Shown here: positions 14,201-21,918 of the stretch, in pieces | Layout of the letters: every line of letters starts with the position of its first letter | Numbering within the stretch: the first letter of the stretch is position 1 | NCBI GenBank assembly: GCA_022614735.1 | Contig: JAKEHZ010000280.1 | Coordinates: 1-22,928 of the forward strand | Length of the DNA stretch: 22,928 nt | Direction of reading: 5' to 3' | From: Acidobacteriota bacterium | GTDB lineage: Bacteria > Acidobacteriota > Blastocatellia > RBC074 | Made by a program: the position numbers and the translations under genes | The notes under the pieces: generated by a model | Told to the model about the DNA's origin: nothing | What the model saw: the letters and a program-made list of their open reading frames with translations, nothing else | Database searches by the model: none

Positions 14201-15292
14201 ATGAGTATCCAAAACCCCAACAAAGTTATGCAAACTGGTGCTGCCATGAAGCTTACCGGTGGCTTAAGTGAAAAGAGGATCGTTAAATACACGGCGCGCT
14301 ACTTCGGTATCCCGATTAAAGACGTGCGTCTACAGGCGCTCACTCCCGACGCATCGACGCGCACGTATTACCGCGTTGCGGCAGCAACAAAACCCGATGA
14401 GACTTTCATCATCAGCCTCTACGCTTCGCCCTTCAACCCCCAGGATAATTCGTACCTCGATGTGACGCGATTGTTCGAAACTGCCGGATTACCTGTCCCG
14501 AAAGTGATTGATGTTGCGGGAACAGATGGAATCATCCTGCAGGAAGATCTGGGAGATTGTAGTCTGACAAAATGGCTGAATGATTCGAGTGAGGCAGGAG
14601 ATCCAGCGAGGACAGAAGTAATGTTACATCGCGCAATCGATTTGATTGCGCAGATCCAGGCGGCGACGGAATTGGCTTATGAGATGAAATCAGTCGCTAG
14701 CCGTCTCGCATTCGACGAAGACAAACTATCATGGGAGGCGAACTACTTCTTCGATCATTTCTTCGGCAGCTTGAATCAAAAACAGTTTGCGCACCGGCAG
14801 GAGCAGGCGATCAGAAGCGATCTCCAATCGATCGCAGCAGAACTGGCGTCCCGCCCGTGGACCCTGACACATCGTGATTATCACGGGATGAATCTGATGA
14901 TTGACGGTCGCGATCAATTGAGGATTATTGATCATCAAGACGCGCGCATGGGTCCGGCGACTTATGACCTTGTCCCATTGCTCGTCGAACGAAGATTGCT
15001 GCCAGCGGATGAAACCTGGATTGAAGGGCATCAAGATTATTTTCTGCAAGCCCGCAAAAAACTCGGGTTGCCGCCGATCGAGGTGAACGAGCTTCGATAT
15101 GAGTTTAATTTAATGACTGTGCAAAGGCTGTTGAAGGCGACCGGGACATTCTCTTATCAAACTGCCGTTGTCGGAAGAGGCGAGGTCTATGAAAAATATA
15201 TTGCGCCTGGCATCGCGTCGGTGTTGCGAGCGATGAAGCAGCAGGGAATGAAGGAATATCCAGCCCTGCGCGAGGCGCTTGAAAATTATTAG
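14201..15292 (+). CDS. amgK: AmgK-like amino-sugar kinase (aminoglycoside phosphotransferase fold)
   Basis: The 363-residue product has the APH kinase fold of COG3178/AmgK, which phosphorylates MurNAc (and GlcNAc) at the anomeric position in the recycling route that avoids GlcNAc-6-phosphate steps. Visible motifs are N-terminal LTPDASTRTYYRV, the nucleotide-binding LQEDLGD, the catalytic loop H224-R-D226-YHGMN and the metal-binding IIDHQDARMGPATYDLVPLL. These agree with AmgK rather than resistance kinases. The start is uncertain: ATG 14201 is used, GTG 14195 and ATG 14246 also fit, and none has a strong Shine-Dalgarno. The nucleotidyltransferase ends 149 bases upstream; the pair would make UDP-MurNAc. 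The gap between them has no palindrome. Confidence 0.85.
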   Translation: MSIQNPNKVMQTGAAMKLTGGLSEKRIVKYTARYFGIPIKDVRLQALTPDASTRTYYRVAAATKPDETFIISLYASPFNPQDNSYLDVTRLFETAGLPVPKVIDVAGTDGIILQEDLGDCSLTKWLNDSSEAGDPARTEVMLHRAIDLIAQIQAATELAYEMKSVASRLAFDEDKLSWEANYFFDHFFGSLNQKQFAHRQEQAIRSDLQSIAAELASRPWTLTHRDYHGMNLMIDGRDQLRIIDHQDARMGPATYDLVPLLVERRLLPADETWIEGHQDYFLQARKKLGLPPIEVNELRYEFNLMTVQRLLKATGTFSYQTAVVGRGEVYEKYIAPGIASVLRAMKQQGMKEYPALREALENY

Positions 15293-15298
15293 CCCTTA

Positions 15299-15387
15299 AA
15301 CAGATGCTAGATGCTAGATGCTAGATGCTAGGATGCTCACCTAGCATCTAGCATCTAGCATCTAGCATCTAGCATCTAGCATCTGTT
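15299..15387. repeat. Palindrome of TAGATGC heptamers with unequal arms (4 and 6 copies)
   Basis: The left arm carries four ATGCTAG heptamers (15304-15331) plus a degenerate one; the right arm carries six CTAGCAT heptamers (15341-15382). The outermost AACAG (15299-15303) and CTGTT (15383-15387) pair, so the arms share ends but differ in copy number. It begins 7 bases after the amgK stop. Confidence 0.93.
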
Positions 15388-15405
15388 GGATGAGCCAAAC
15401 CATTA

Positions 15406-15433
15406 TTGCAAAACTTAATTTGTAGTTTACACT
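15406..15433 (+). promoter_or_regulatory. Candidate promoter for asnS, placing transcription start at the ATG
   Basis: TTGCAA (15406-15411) is followed after 16 bases by TACACT (15428-15433). The usual distance would put +1 at about 15440, the A of the start codon, implying a leaderless transcript. There is no Shine-Dalgarno before asnS, which fits. Confidence 0.4.
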
Positions 15434-15439
15434 CGAACT

Positions 15440-16750
15440 ATGAAACAGACATACATCTCTGAGATACCGAAACATCTCGGTGGAGAGATTACAATCAAAG
15501 GCTGGCTTTACAATAAACGTTCGAGCGGCAAGCTCGGATTTTTGGAGATCCGCGATGGCTCGGGGATCATTCAGGGCATCGCTTCGAAGAAGGATGTCAG
15601 CGAGCAATGCTGGAGTGATTGCGAGCGCGTGACCCAGGAATCCTCAGTCATCATTATCGGAGTTCCCCGCGAGCACCCGAAGCGTCCGGGGGTATACGAA
15701 CTCGACATCAAAGACATGCAGATTGTGCAAGTGGCGCACGAATATCCGATCACACCGAAAGAACACGGCGTTGAGTTCCTTATGGATAATCGCCACCTCT
15801 GGCTGCGCTCACGACGGCAGCACGCGATCCTGCGCGTGCGGCACGAAATCATCCGAGCCGTGCGCGACTTCTTCGACAACAATGGTTTTATCTTGTGTGA
15901 CACGCCGATCTTCACTCCTGCCGCATGTGAGGGCACGTCCACGCTCTTTGAGGTTCAATACTTCGACGATAAAGCTTATTTGGCGCAATCGGGCCAGCTT
16001 TATAATGAAGCGACGGCGGCGGCATTTGGCAAGGTGTATTGTTTTGGGCCGACATTTCGCGCTGAAAAATCGAAGACGCGTCGACACCTGACAGAGTTCT
16101 GGATGGTCGAGCCGGAAGTCGCATACGCGAAACTCGATGATATTATGGAGCTTTCCGAAAACTTCATTAGTTATATCGTCGGACGGGTGCTCGAGAATCG
16201 CAAAGAAGAACTGAAGCAGGTGGAACGAGACACGACGATGCTCGAAAAAATTACCCCACCTTTCCCCCGTTTAGAGTATGATAATGTCGTTAAGATTCTT
16301 CAGCTGGGCCACGCTGAAGGAAAGCTTGAAAACCGCTTTGAGTGGGGCGGTGATTTAGGCTCGCCGGACGAGACTTATATCTCAAGCCAATTTGAAAAGC
16401 CTGTGATGGTGCATCGGTATCCGGCGGCGGTCAAGGCGTTTTACATGGAGCCTGATCCTGAAAGGCCGGAGCTTGCGTTGTGTGTGGACGTGCTTGCGCC
16501 GGAAGGTTACGGTGAGGTCATAGGTGGCGGCGAACGCGCATCGTCACTCGAATTTGTGTTGAACCGGATTCACGAACACGGGTTGCCTGAAGAGGCTTTC
16601 AATTGGTATCTCGATCTTCGTAAATATGGAAGCGTGCCGCACGCCGGGTTTGGCATGGGCATAGAGCGTGCGGTAGCATGGATTTGTGGCCTCGAACACG
16701 TACGAGAGACAACTCCCTTCCCCCGAATGCTATACCGGCTGAAGCCATAA
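15440..16750 (+). CDS. asnS: Asparaginyl-tRNA synthetase
   Basis: This class IIb synthetase charges tRNA-Asn. The 436-residue product has an N-terminal OB-fold anticodon-binding domain (about 1-100; GEITIKGWLYNKRSSGKLGF), class II motif 2 in FGPTFRAEKSKTRRHLTEFWMVEPE, and motif 3 in GFGMGIERAVAWICGL near the C terminus. AYLAQSGQLY with the RHLTEFW segment points to AsnRS rather than AspRS. The enzyme is shorter than the E. coli one (466 residues), as in archaeal-like bacterial forms. Presence of AsnRS suggests direct charging of Asn-tRNA in this organism. It lies after the TAGATGC palindrome and is probably a separate transcription unit. Confidence 0.96.
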   Translation: MKQTYISEIPKHLGGEITIKGWLYNKRSSGKLGFLEIRDGSGIIQGIASKKDVSEQCWSDCERVTQESSVIIIGVPREHPKRPGVYELDIKDMQIVQVAHEYPITPKEHGVEFLMDNRHLWLRSRRQHAILRVRHEIIRAVRDFFDNNGFILCDTPIFTPAACEGTSTLFEVQYFDDKAYLAQSGQLYNEATAAAFGKVYCFGPTFRAEKSKTRRHLTEFWMVEPEVAYAKLDDIMELSENFISYIVGRVLENRKEELKQVERDTTMLEKITPPFPRLEYDNVVKILQLGHAEGKLENRFEWGGDLGSPDETYISSQFEKPVMVHRYPAAVKAFYMEPDPERPELALCVDVLAPEGYGEVIGGGERASSLEFVLNRIHEHGLPEEAFNWYLDLRKYGSVPHAGFGMGIERAVAWICGLEHVRETTPFPRMLYRLKP

Positions 16751-16751
16751 T

Positions 16752-16787
16752 CAAATCTCAGATTTTGAAATTTGAGATTTGAAATTT
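16752..16787 (+). terminator. AT-rich hairpin with T-run after asnS (heptamer-type)
   Basis: CAAATCTCA (16752-16760) and TGAGATTTG (16773-16781) form a perfect 9-base stem just after the asnS stop, followed by AAATTTTT. The sequence is also a string of heptamers (GAAATTT, GAGATTT, GAAATTT), so it may be a short member of the intergenic repeat group acting as a weak intrinsic terminator. Confidence 0.5.
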
Positions 16788-16841
16788 TTCCGCTTAGAGT
16801 TTGTTCCCCCAGTTTCTAAGTAATACCCTGAGGTGGGCCCC

Positions 16842-17594
16842 ATGACTCGAAGAGAAGATGCTATGCTGGATACGGAGCAGACAGTCAGTGAGGAACTGCC
16901 CAAGCTGGCGCTTCCAAAAAGGAAACAACCGCTGATCGCTACATGGCTGAGTCAGTTCGAAGACGGAATTGCGAGTGATTTTCGTCGCCGGACCGGTCTC
17001 GATTACAAAACTACGATTGGACTTATCATCGAGTCGGCCGATCCTTTTCCGGGAATGCAGGTTTTGGATATTCCTACCGGAACAGGTGTAATCGCCCGCC
17101 AGTTCGTGGGGAAAGTTGGCGAAAAGGGCAGAATCATCGGCGTTGACGAGACTCGTGATAAGCTCGAACAGGCCAGACTTGCAGCTCAATCTCTGAAGCT
17201 CACTCTTCATATCGAATGGCGCGCAATGCCGTTGGAGAAGCTCTTCTTCGATAACGACAGCCTCGATCTAATTACCTCGGCGATGGCATTCCATCGCATG
17301 CAGGCCGAAAAATTTCTCGCCGAAGCATATCGCGTGCTCAAACTCGGAGGTCGTTTACTAATCGCAGATGAGCTAGCTCCCGAAACAGGATCTGGATCGT
17401 TTCGACTTTCGGCACGTCGAACCTGGTATCGCTACTTCAAACGAGATAAGACCGAAGCCAACGCGCATTTCTATACCAACGAAGAGATGATGAAGATGCT
17501 GACCGATGTGGGTTTCAGCAAATTCATGTTCAGAGCCCTGCGTCAACGCAACAAACACGACAGAATATTTTCGCTAATCAAGGCGGTCAAGTGA
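16842..17594 (+). CDS. Class I SAM-dependent methyltransferase (UbiE-like)
   Basis: The 250-residue product has a Rossmann methyltransferase domain: motif I MQVLDIPTGTGVIARQF, motif II acidic V-D in IIGVDETRDKLEQA, motif IV DLITSAMAFHRM, and post-motif VLKLGGRLLIADEL. Motif I reads D-x-P-T-G-T-G, with Pro where most members have Gly. The order matches UbiE/MenG-type C-methyltransferases, but the N-terminal 50 residues and the C-terminal YTNEEMMKMLTDVGFSKF are not specific enough to name a substrate. ATG 16842 follows GAGGTGG (16830-16836); GTG 16833 would overlap it. The neighbouring quinone-side-chain synthase is 5 kb away, so a quinone role is only a possibility. Confidence 0.85.
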   Translation: MTRREDAMLDTEQTVSEELPKLALPKRKQPLIATWLSQFEDGIASDFRRRTGLDYKTTIGLIIESADPFPGMQVLDIPTGTGVIARQFVGKVGEKGRIIGVDETRDKLEQARLAAQSLKLTLHIEWRAMPLEKLFFDNDSLDLITSAMAFHRMQAEKFLAEAYRVLKLGGRLLIADELAPETGSGSFRLSARRTWYRYFKRDKTEANAHFYTNEEMMKMLTDVGFSKFMFRALRQRNKHDRIFSLIKAVK

Positions 17595-17599
17595 ACGAG

Positions 17600-17671
17600 T
17601 TGACAACCAAGACGCCAAGGACGCCAAGAAAGGCCTAATGCCCTTGGCGTCCTTGGCGTCTTGGCGGTCAA
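17600..17671. repeat. Palindrome of ACGCCAAGG nonamers, 29-base arms
   Basis: Arms 17600-17628 and 17643-17671 match over 29 bases with two mismatches (AA against CG at 17605-17606), around a 14-base loop. Units are ACGCCAAGG in 9-base phase. It starts 5 bases after the methyltransferase stop and ends 16 bases before the arginase start. Confidence 0.93.
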
Positions 17672-17687
17672 TTTTTGAGGAAGTGGA

Positions 17688-18608
17688 ATGTCGAGCCCAA
17701 AAAAGAAGGCGAAAATCATCGGCGTACTGATGGACCTCGGCGCCGACCGCCGCGGTGTGGATATGGGGCCATCGGCAATTCGCGTCGCTGATCTAAACAC
17801 GCGGCTGGAAAAGTTGGGTTACGAGGTGGTTGACGCGGGGAACATCAGCGTGCGTAACCCCGAGATGATGCAGATCACGGATGGCAAGGCGAAATATTTG
17901 CCCGAAATAGCCGCCGCCTGCCAGAAGCTCGCAGATCATGTGGAAGCAGCGCTCGAAACGGGATCTATTCCGATCATCCTCGGCGGCGATCATTCGGTTG
18001 CCATCGGCAGCGTCTCAGGGCTTGCCTCGTTTCATCGCAAACGCGACCAGCGAGTCGGTGTGATATGGTTTGACGCGCACGGCGACATGAACACTCCCGA
18101 GATCTCGCCTTCGGGCAACATTCACGGGATGCCATTCGCAGCCATCCTTGGTCGCGGCGCGAAAGAGTTGACGCATATCAGCGGTTTTGCGCCGAAAGTC
18201 CTTCCCGAAGACTGTGTGCTTATCGGCGCGCGGAGTATTGATCCGGAAGAAGCCGTCGCACTCAAATCTTCGAATGTACGCGTCGTCACGATGCGTGAGC
18301 TGGATGAACGCGGAATGAGTTCGGTCATGGATGAGGCAATGTGGCTTGCATCGCGGCGAACTGTGGGGTTTCACGTGACGATGGATATGGATTTTGTGGA
18401 TCCTGATTACGCGCCGGGTGTTGGGACGCCGGTGCCGGGAGGGCCGACATATCGAGAAAGCCATCTGGCTATGGAGAAGATCGCCGATTCGGGCAAGATG
18501 CTTTCGTTCGAATTGACCGAAGTCAACCCGGTCCTCGACATCTCGAATCGCACTGCCGAACTGGGCGTCCAACTGATTCTGTCGGCGTTTGGAAAGAAGA
18601 TTATGTAA
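17688..18608 (+). CDS. rocF: Arginase
   Basis: The product (306 residues) hydrolyses arginine to ornithine and urea. All six manganese ligands of the ureohydrolase fold are visible: H102 in GGDHS, D129, H131 and D133 in FDAHGDMN, and D233 and D235 in DMDF. The substrate-positioning SPSGNIHGMP (140-149) and the late GTPVPGGPTYRESH are the arginase form rather than agmatinase or formimidoylglutamase. The N-terminal GVLMDLGADRRGVDMGPSAIR is also typical of RocF-type arginases. GAGG (17677-17680) lies 7 bases before ATG 17688. No urease or ornithine-use gene is nearby, so its metabolic context is not shown. Confidence 0.95.
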   Translation: MSSPKKKAKIIGVLMDLGADRRGVDMGPSAIRVADLNTRLEKLGYEVVDAGNISVRNPEMMQITDGKAKYLPEIAAACQKLADHVEAALETGSIPIILGGDHSVAIGSVSGLASFHRKRDQRVGVIWFDAHGDMNTPEISPSGNIHGMPFAAILGRGAKELTHISGFAPKVLPEDCVLIGARSIDPEEAVALKSSNVRVVTMRELDERGMSSVMDEAMWLASRRTVGFHVTMDMDFVDPDYAPGVGTPVPGGPTYRESHLAMEKIADSGKMLSFELTEVNPVLDISNRTAELGVQLILSAFGKKIM

Positions 18609-18632
18609 TGATTATGTAATGAGGAAGACAGA

Positions 18633-18739
18633 AGAGAGAAAACGGAACAAACGGAAATAACGGAACAAACGGAAATTCTCTAGGCTTTTTCCGTTTGTTC
18701 CGTTATTTCCGCCCTATCTTGTTGACCCGTTTTCTCTCT
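18633..18739. repeat. Asymmetric long palindrome (nonamer type) upstream of ddl
   Basis: Outer arms 18633-18645/18727-18739 (13 bases) and inner arms 18652-18675/18688-18711 (24 bases) are complementary. Between them the left arm has 6 bases (AACAAA) and the right arm 15 bases, a difference of exactly one 9-base unit. The reverse complement of the 15 bases (GTCAACAAGATAGGG) matches 13 of 15 bases of the matching segment in both arms of the palindrome at 19864-19995. Confidence 0.93.
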
Positions 18740-18756
18740 CTTGCCGGGGAGTGGTT

Positions 18757-19863
18757 TTGTCTAAAAAACTCAGAATTGGCGTAATCTTCGGCGGTCGTTC
18801 CGGAGAACACGAGGTCTCGCTGCGGTCCGCTGAGTCTGTCATCAACGCGCTGGATCGCAGCAGATACGAGATCGTGCCGATCGCTATTACCAGGCAGGGT
18901 AAATGGCTCGCTTCAAGCGAGGCGACAAATCTATTGCCCAGCGCGGTAATCGAGGATGCCGATCAACACGTCGCGATCTTCGGCGATCCGACAGAACGCG
19001 GCCTGGCGAGATTCTCGAGCGAAGGCATTCCGAGCTGGCGTGACAAAATCGATTGTTTCATTCCTGTTCTGCACGGTACATATGGTGAAGACGGCACAAT
19101 TCAAGGCCTGCTTGAAATGGCTGATGTGCCATATGTTGGCTGCGGCGTGCTGGCTTCAGCTGTGGGAATGGACAAGGTCGTGATGAAGCGTCTCTTCCGC
19201 GAAGCCGGTTTGCCGATTGTCGGTCATACACATTTCCTACGCGCGCAATGGGAGGCTGATGCGCAAAAGATAGAAGCCCGTGTGATCGAAGAGATCGGGT
19301 TCCCCTGCTTCGTCAAACCTGCAAATCTGGGATCATCAGTCGGCATCTCAAGAGCAGTGGAAGCGAAGAGCCTCAAGGCGGCAATTACACTCGCTGCGAA
19401 ATATGACCGCAAAATCATAGTTGAAAAAGGTGTCGATGCTCGCGAGTTGGAAGTGAGTGTGCTCGGTAATGATCTACCCATGGCGAGCCTTCCGGGAGAG
19501 GTTATTCCACTAACAGCCAGGTTCTACGATTACAAGGCGAAATACATTGATGAGAATGGCGCGCGATTGATCATTCCGGCTGAATTGAATCCGGTGACTA
19601 CGGCTGAGATTCAACAATTCGCGATTCGAGCTTTTCAGGCCATAGACGGCTCGGGACTCGCTCGCGTCGATTTCTTTTTAGAGCGAGCAACAGACATGTT
19701 GATAGTTAACGAGATCAACACTATGCCCGGCTTCACATCGATTAGTATGTATCCGAAGCTCTGGGAGGCAACCGGAATCAGCTACAGCGAGCTGATCGAT
19801 CGGCTGATCGAGCTTGCGTTTGAGCGTCATCGTGAAAAGTCACGGAATGTGACGAGTTACTGA
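18757..19863 (+). CDS. ddl: D-alanine--D-alanine ligase
   Basis: The 368-residue cytoplasmic ATP-grasp enzyme joins two D-alanines for peptidoglycan precursors. It shows IFGGRSGEHEVSLRSA at the N terminus, HGTYGEDGTIQGLLE, YVGCGVLASAVGMDK, the ATP-binding VKPANLGSSVGIS, and C-terminal NEINTMPGFTSISMYPKL. The omega loop reads DYKAKY, with Tyr as in D-Ala-D-Ala ligases and unlike vancomycin-type D-lactate ligases. The start is non-ATG: TTG 18757 sits 5-6 bases after GGGGAG (18746-18751) and gives a normal N terminus; GTG 18751 would overlap that site. It converges on atpE and is flanked on both sides by related palindromes. Confidence 0.94.
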   Translation: MSKKLRIGVIFGGRSGEHEVSLRSAESVINALDRSRYEIVPIAITRQGKWLASSEATNLLPSAVIEDADQHVAIFGDPTERGLARFSSEGIPSWRDKIDCFIPVLHGTYGEDGTIQGLLEMADVPYVGCGVLASAVGMDKVVMKRLFREAGLPIVGHTHFLRAQWEADAQKIEARVIEEIGFPCFVKPANLGSSVGISRAVEAKSLKAAITLAAKYDRKIIVEKGVDARELEVSVLGNDLPMASLPGEVIPLTARFYDYKAKYIDENGARLIIPAELNPVTTAEIQQFAIRAFQAIDGSGLARVDFFLERATDMLIVNEINTMPGFTSISMYPKLWEATGISYSELIDRLIELAFERHREKSRNVTSY

Positions 19864-19995
19864 AAAGACGAAGAGGGAAAACGGGTCCACAAGAAAGGGC
19901 GGAAATAACGGAACAAACGGAAGAATTTTGTTCTTTTTCCGTTTGTTCCGTTATTTCCGCCCTTTCTTGTGGACCCGTTTTCCCTCTTCGTCTTT
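19864..19995. repeat. Long palindrome, 59-base perfect arms, filling the ddl/atpE gap
   Basis: Arms 19864-19922 and 19937-19995 are perfect reverse complements; the 14-base centre can pair 3 bases further. The arm contains nonamers ACGGAACAA and GCGGAAATA plus a variant segment GTCCACAAGAAAGGG. It starts on the base after the ddl stop and its right arm overlaps two bases of the atpE stop, so it occupies the whole convergent gap. Confidence 0.96.
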
Positions 19996-20317
19996 ATGGA
20001 GCTGGAGTACGTAGCAGCACCACCACGAAGGTAAAGATCACGAGCGTTTCGATAAACGCGAGGCCTAAAATCAAAGCTACCTGCACCCGATTGTACGCTG
20101 TTGGATTGCGCGCCATGCCTTCGCAGGCCGCACCCGCGACGCGTCCCTGACCGATGCCGCAGAGTCCCGCCGCGATACCGAAACCGATGACTGCTGCGAG
20201 ATAACCATAGCCTCTGTTATTGCTCTCAGTCGCACCCTGCGCTTGCGCCAGAGCCGGAATCGCCGCAAAAAGCACGGCCATCAGACTGAGCCCCAAACGA
20301 ATCAAGTTTCGTTTCAT
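19994..20317 (-). CDS. atpE: ATP synthase Fo subunit c
   Basis: The 107-residue product forms the rotor ring of the F-type ATP synthase. The frame is open upstream, but ATG 20317 follows AAGGAG (20323-20328) and begins MKRNLIRLG. Residues 1-27 look like a signal peptide (AAIPALAQAQ), which classic c subunits lack. Helix 1 (about 36-64) has GxGxGQG with Q57, the polar loop is ARNP (Arg-Asn where most have Arg-Gln), and helix 2 has the ion-binding E90 followed by T91 in LAFIETLVIF. Gln with Glu-Thr/Ser is part of the sodium-binding signature, but Tyr is replaced by Phe, so proton use is at least as likely. It follows atpB by 206 bases. Confidence 0.93.
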   Translation of the reverse strand: MKRNLIRLGLSLMAVLFAAIPALAQAQGATESNNRGYGYLAAVIGFGIAAGLCGIGQGRVAGAACEGMARNPTAYNRVQVALILGLAFIETLVIFTFVVVLLRTPAP

Positions 20318-20523
20318 GTTTTCTCCTTTGAATCTATTGATAAGGATGCTTGAGGTCAGTGCGGTCGTCTCCGGCTCCGGGATGAATTCGACGCCAGGTA
20401 TACGTTGCATATCTTGGGAGATTGCAAGCTCCATACAGCGTTTAACGTCTCAAAGTATAGGAAGCCGTATTCAACCATCACCTACTTCTCGCATCCGGTT
20501 TTGAGGCGCAGAACCCTTCGACC

Positions 20524-21471
20524 TCAGTGAGCCGCAGCAGGGACTGCGTGTTTGTGCTCGGCGTGTTCTTCCGAATGTTGCGAAACCTCACCCAGATAGA
20601 TCATCGAGAGCAAGATAAAAATAAAAGTCTGAAGCACAGCGGTAAGAAATCCGAGCGGCATGATCAGCGCGGGAACGACCCACTGAACCATTGCAGATAT
20701 GGCGCCGCTCACCTGCTCTTCACCGAAGATGTTGCCGAAGAGCCGCATGCTCAGGCTCAAGATGCGTGCCAGATTGCTGATGAGCTCGATCGGGAACATC
20801 AGCCATGCCATCCACCAGATCGGCCCGCAAAAATGTTTGAGATGCCCAAGCAGGCCGTTCTCTTTAATACCGATGTAGTTGTAATAGAGGAAAGATGTCA
20901 ACGCCAGCGCGAGCGTCGTGTTGAAATTGGCCGTCGGCGCAATCATGTCCGGTAAAAACCCGGTGAGGTTCGAAAGCAAAATCAATATCGCGAAAGTCGC
21001 AACGATAGGGAAGTGCTTCATTCCGCCCGGGCCGACCAGATCACCGAGCAGGCCGCGTATCATTTCTACCCCGACTTCGAAAGTCTGTTGGCGGTGAGTG
21101 GGAGATTCTGCGGAAAGCTTGCCGCGAATGATCGTCAGCACCACCACAGCGATCAAAACTACAAAGAGGAACATCACAACGTGGGTCGGAATAGGCAGAT
21201 TGCCCTCAGCAACATACTGTTGATAGCTCTTTCCCTCGCCCGGCCAATGGTCGCCGAACATGAAACTGAAGACTTTGTAGATCGGCGGCATAATCTTCGA
21301 TTGCAAATCGAAGACCGCCGGCCCCAACCATTCATTCAATTTCTCGACAATGATCGGGACGTGTTCACCGTGTCCTGCCGCTTCAGCTGCGTGTGACGCC
21401 TGGCCCGCTGCCTCCGCGCCGTGCTGAGCTGCTTCTTTTCCGTGCTCTTGCAGAATGTTCAGTAGCAACAT
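20524..21471 (-). CDS. atpB: ATP synthase Fo subunit a
   Basis: The 315-residue membrane stator subunit carries the half-channels for ion flow. It has about five to six transmembrane helices (for example VVMFLFVVLIAVVVLTII, FPIVATFAILILLSNLTGFL, ALIMPLGFLTAVLQTFIFIL). The essential stator arginine is in LSMRLFGNIFGEE and the conserved ISNLARILS precedes it. The N terminus (about 1-40) is an unusual Ala/His/Gly-rich stretch, and the C terminus is also His-rich. Length is larger than E. coli AtpB (271) because of these extensions. It starts 9 bases after the atpI-like stop; only weak AGAG precedes the ATG. Confidence 0.95.
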   Translation of the reverse strand: MLLLNILQEHGKEAAQHGAEAAGQASHAAEAAGHGEHVPIIVEKLNEWLGPAVFDLQSKIMPPIYKVFSFMFGDHWPGEGKSYQQYVAEGNLPIPTHVVMFLFVVLIAVVVLTIIRGKLSAESPTHRQQTFEVGVEMIRGLLGDLVGPGGMKHFPIVATFAILILLSNLTGFLPDMIAPTANFNTTLALALTSFLYYNYIGIKENGLLGHLKHFCGPIWWMAWLMFPIELISNLARILSLSMRLFGNIFGEEQVSGAISAMVQWVVPALIMPLGFLTAVLQTFIFILLSMIYLGEVSQHSEEHAEHKHAVPAAAH

Positions 21472-21480
21472 AAATGCAAT

Positions 21481-21918
21481 CTACTCTTTCGATGAATTTT
21501 CCGTAACGTCTTCATTCGATTTGAAGAATAAGTAAAGTTGATAACCCGCCTCAATCATCACCCCACCGGCGAAAGCGGCAAAACCAATGCCGATACCAAG
21601 GGGATGAAAATGACCTGTCCAAACCGCTCCGCCAATAACAATTGCAATGACGAAGTAACGCAGTATCAGCTTCGAAGCAGTCCAGGGCGGGACACGACCG
21701 CTCGGCATCACCACTGCACTGCTTAATATCGCTCTGACGCTTCCCTGGAGCCAGCTTTTGTTGAAGAGACTCAGAGCGCCCCCGAGCATTACACCAAGCG
21801 CCATTCGCCACCCCGACCAGATCAAGCCGGTAACCAGCGCAACGATGATGACTATATATGTGTTGCGCTGAAACCGCAGCTCAATCCTGTTGCCGTCTTC
21901 CAAGCTCATCTCCGTCAT
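21481..21918 (-). CDS. atpI: AtpI-like ATP synthase assembly protein
   Basis: The 145-residue protein has four predicted membrane helices (about 20-34, 39-54, 86-103, 105-130) and the size and position of AtpI (ATP synthase I chain), which helps assemble the c ring in characterised species. It directly precedes atpB, the usual order. Sequence identity in this family is always low, so the call leans on topology and context. No clear Shine-Dalgarno is present; ATG 21909 in the same frame is an alternative start. Confidence 0.72.
   Translation of the reverse strand: MTEMSLEDGNRIELRFQRNTYIVIIVALVTGLIWSGWRMALGVMLGGALSLFNKSWLQGSVRAILSSAVVMPSGRVPPWTASKLILRYFVIAIVIGGAVWTGHFHPLGIGIGFAAFAGGVMIEAGYQLYLFFKSNEDVTENSSKE

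Noticed and set aside
15299..15387. CRISPR-like array
   Set aside because: Units are 7 bases, contiguous, without spacers, and inverted about a centre; no cas genes are in the window.
16830..16841. GTG start for the methyltransferase
   Set aside because: It overlaps the GAGGTGG site that serves the ATG at 16842.
18751..18756. GTG start for ddl
   Set aside because: It overlaps the GGGGAG ribosome-binding site, whereas TTG 18757 has proper spacing and a typical N terminus.
20318..20434. 39-residue N-terminal extension of subunit c
   Set aside because: AAGGAG stands 5 bases before ATG 20317, and the extension resembles no c subunit.
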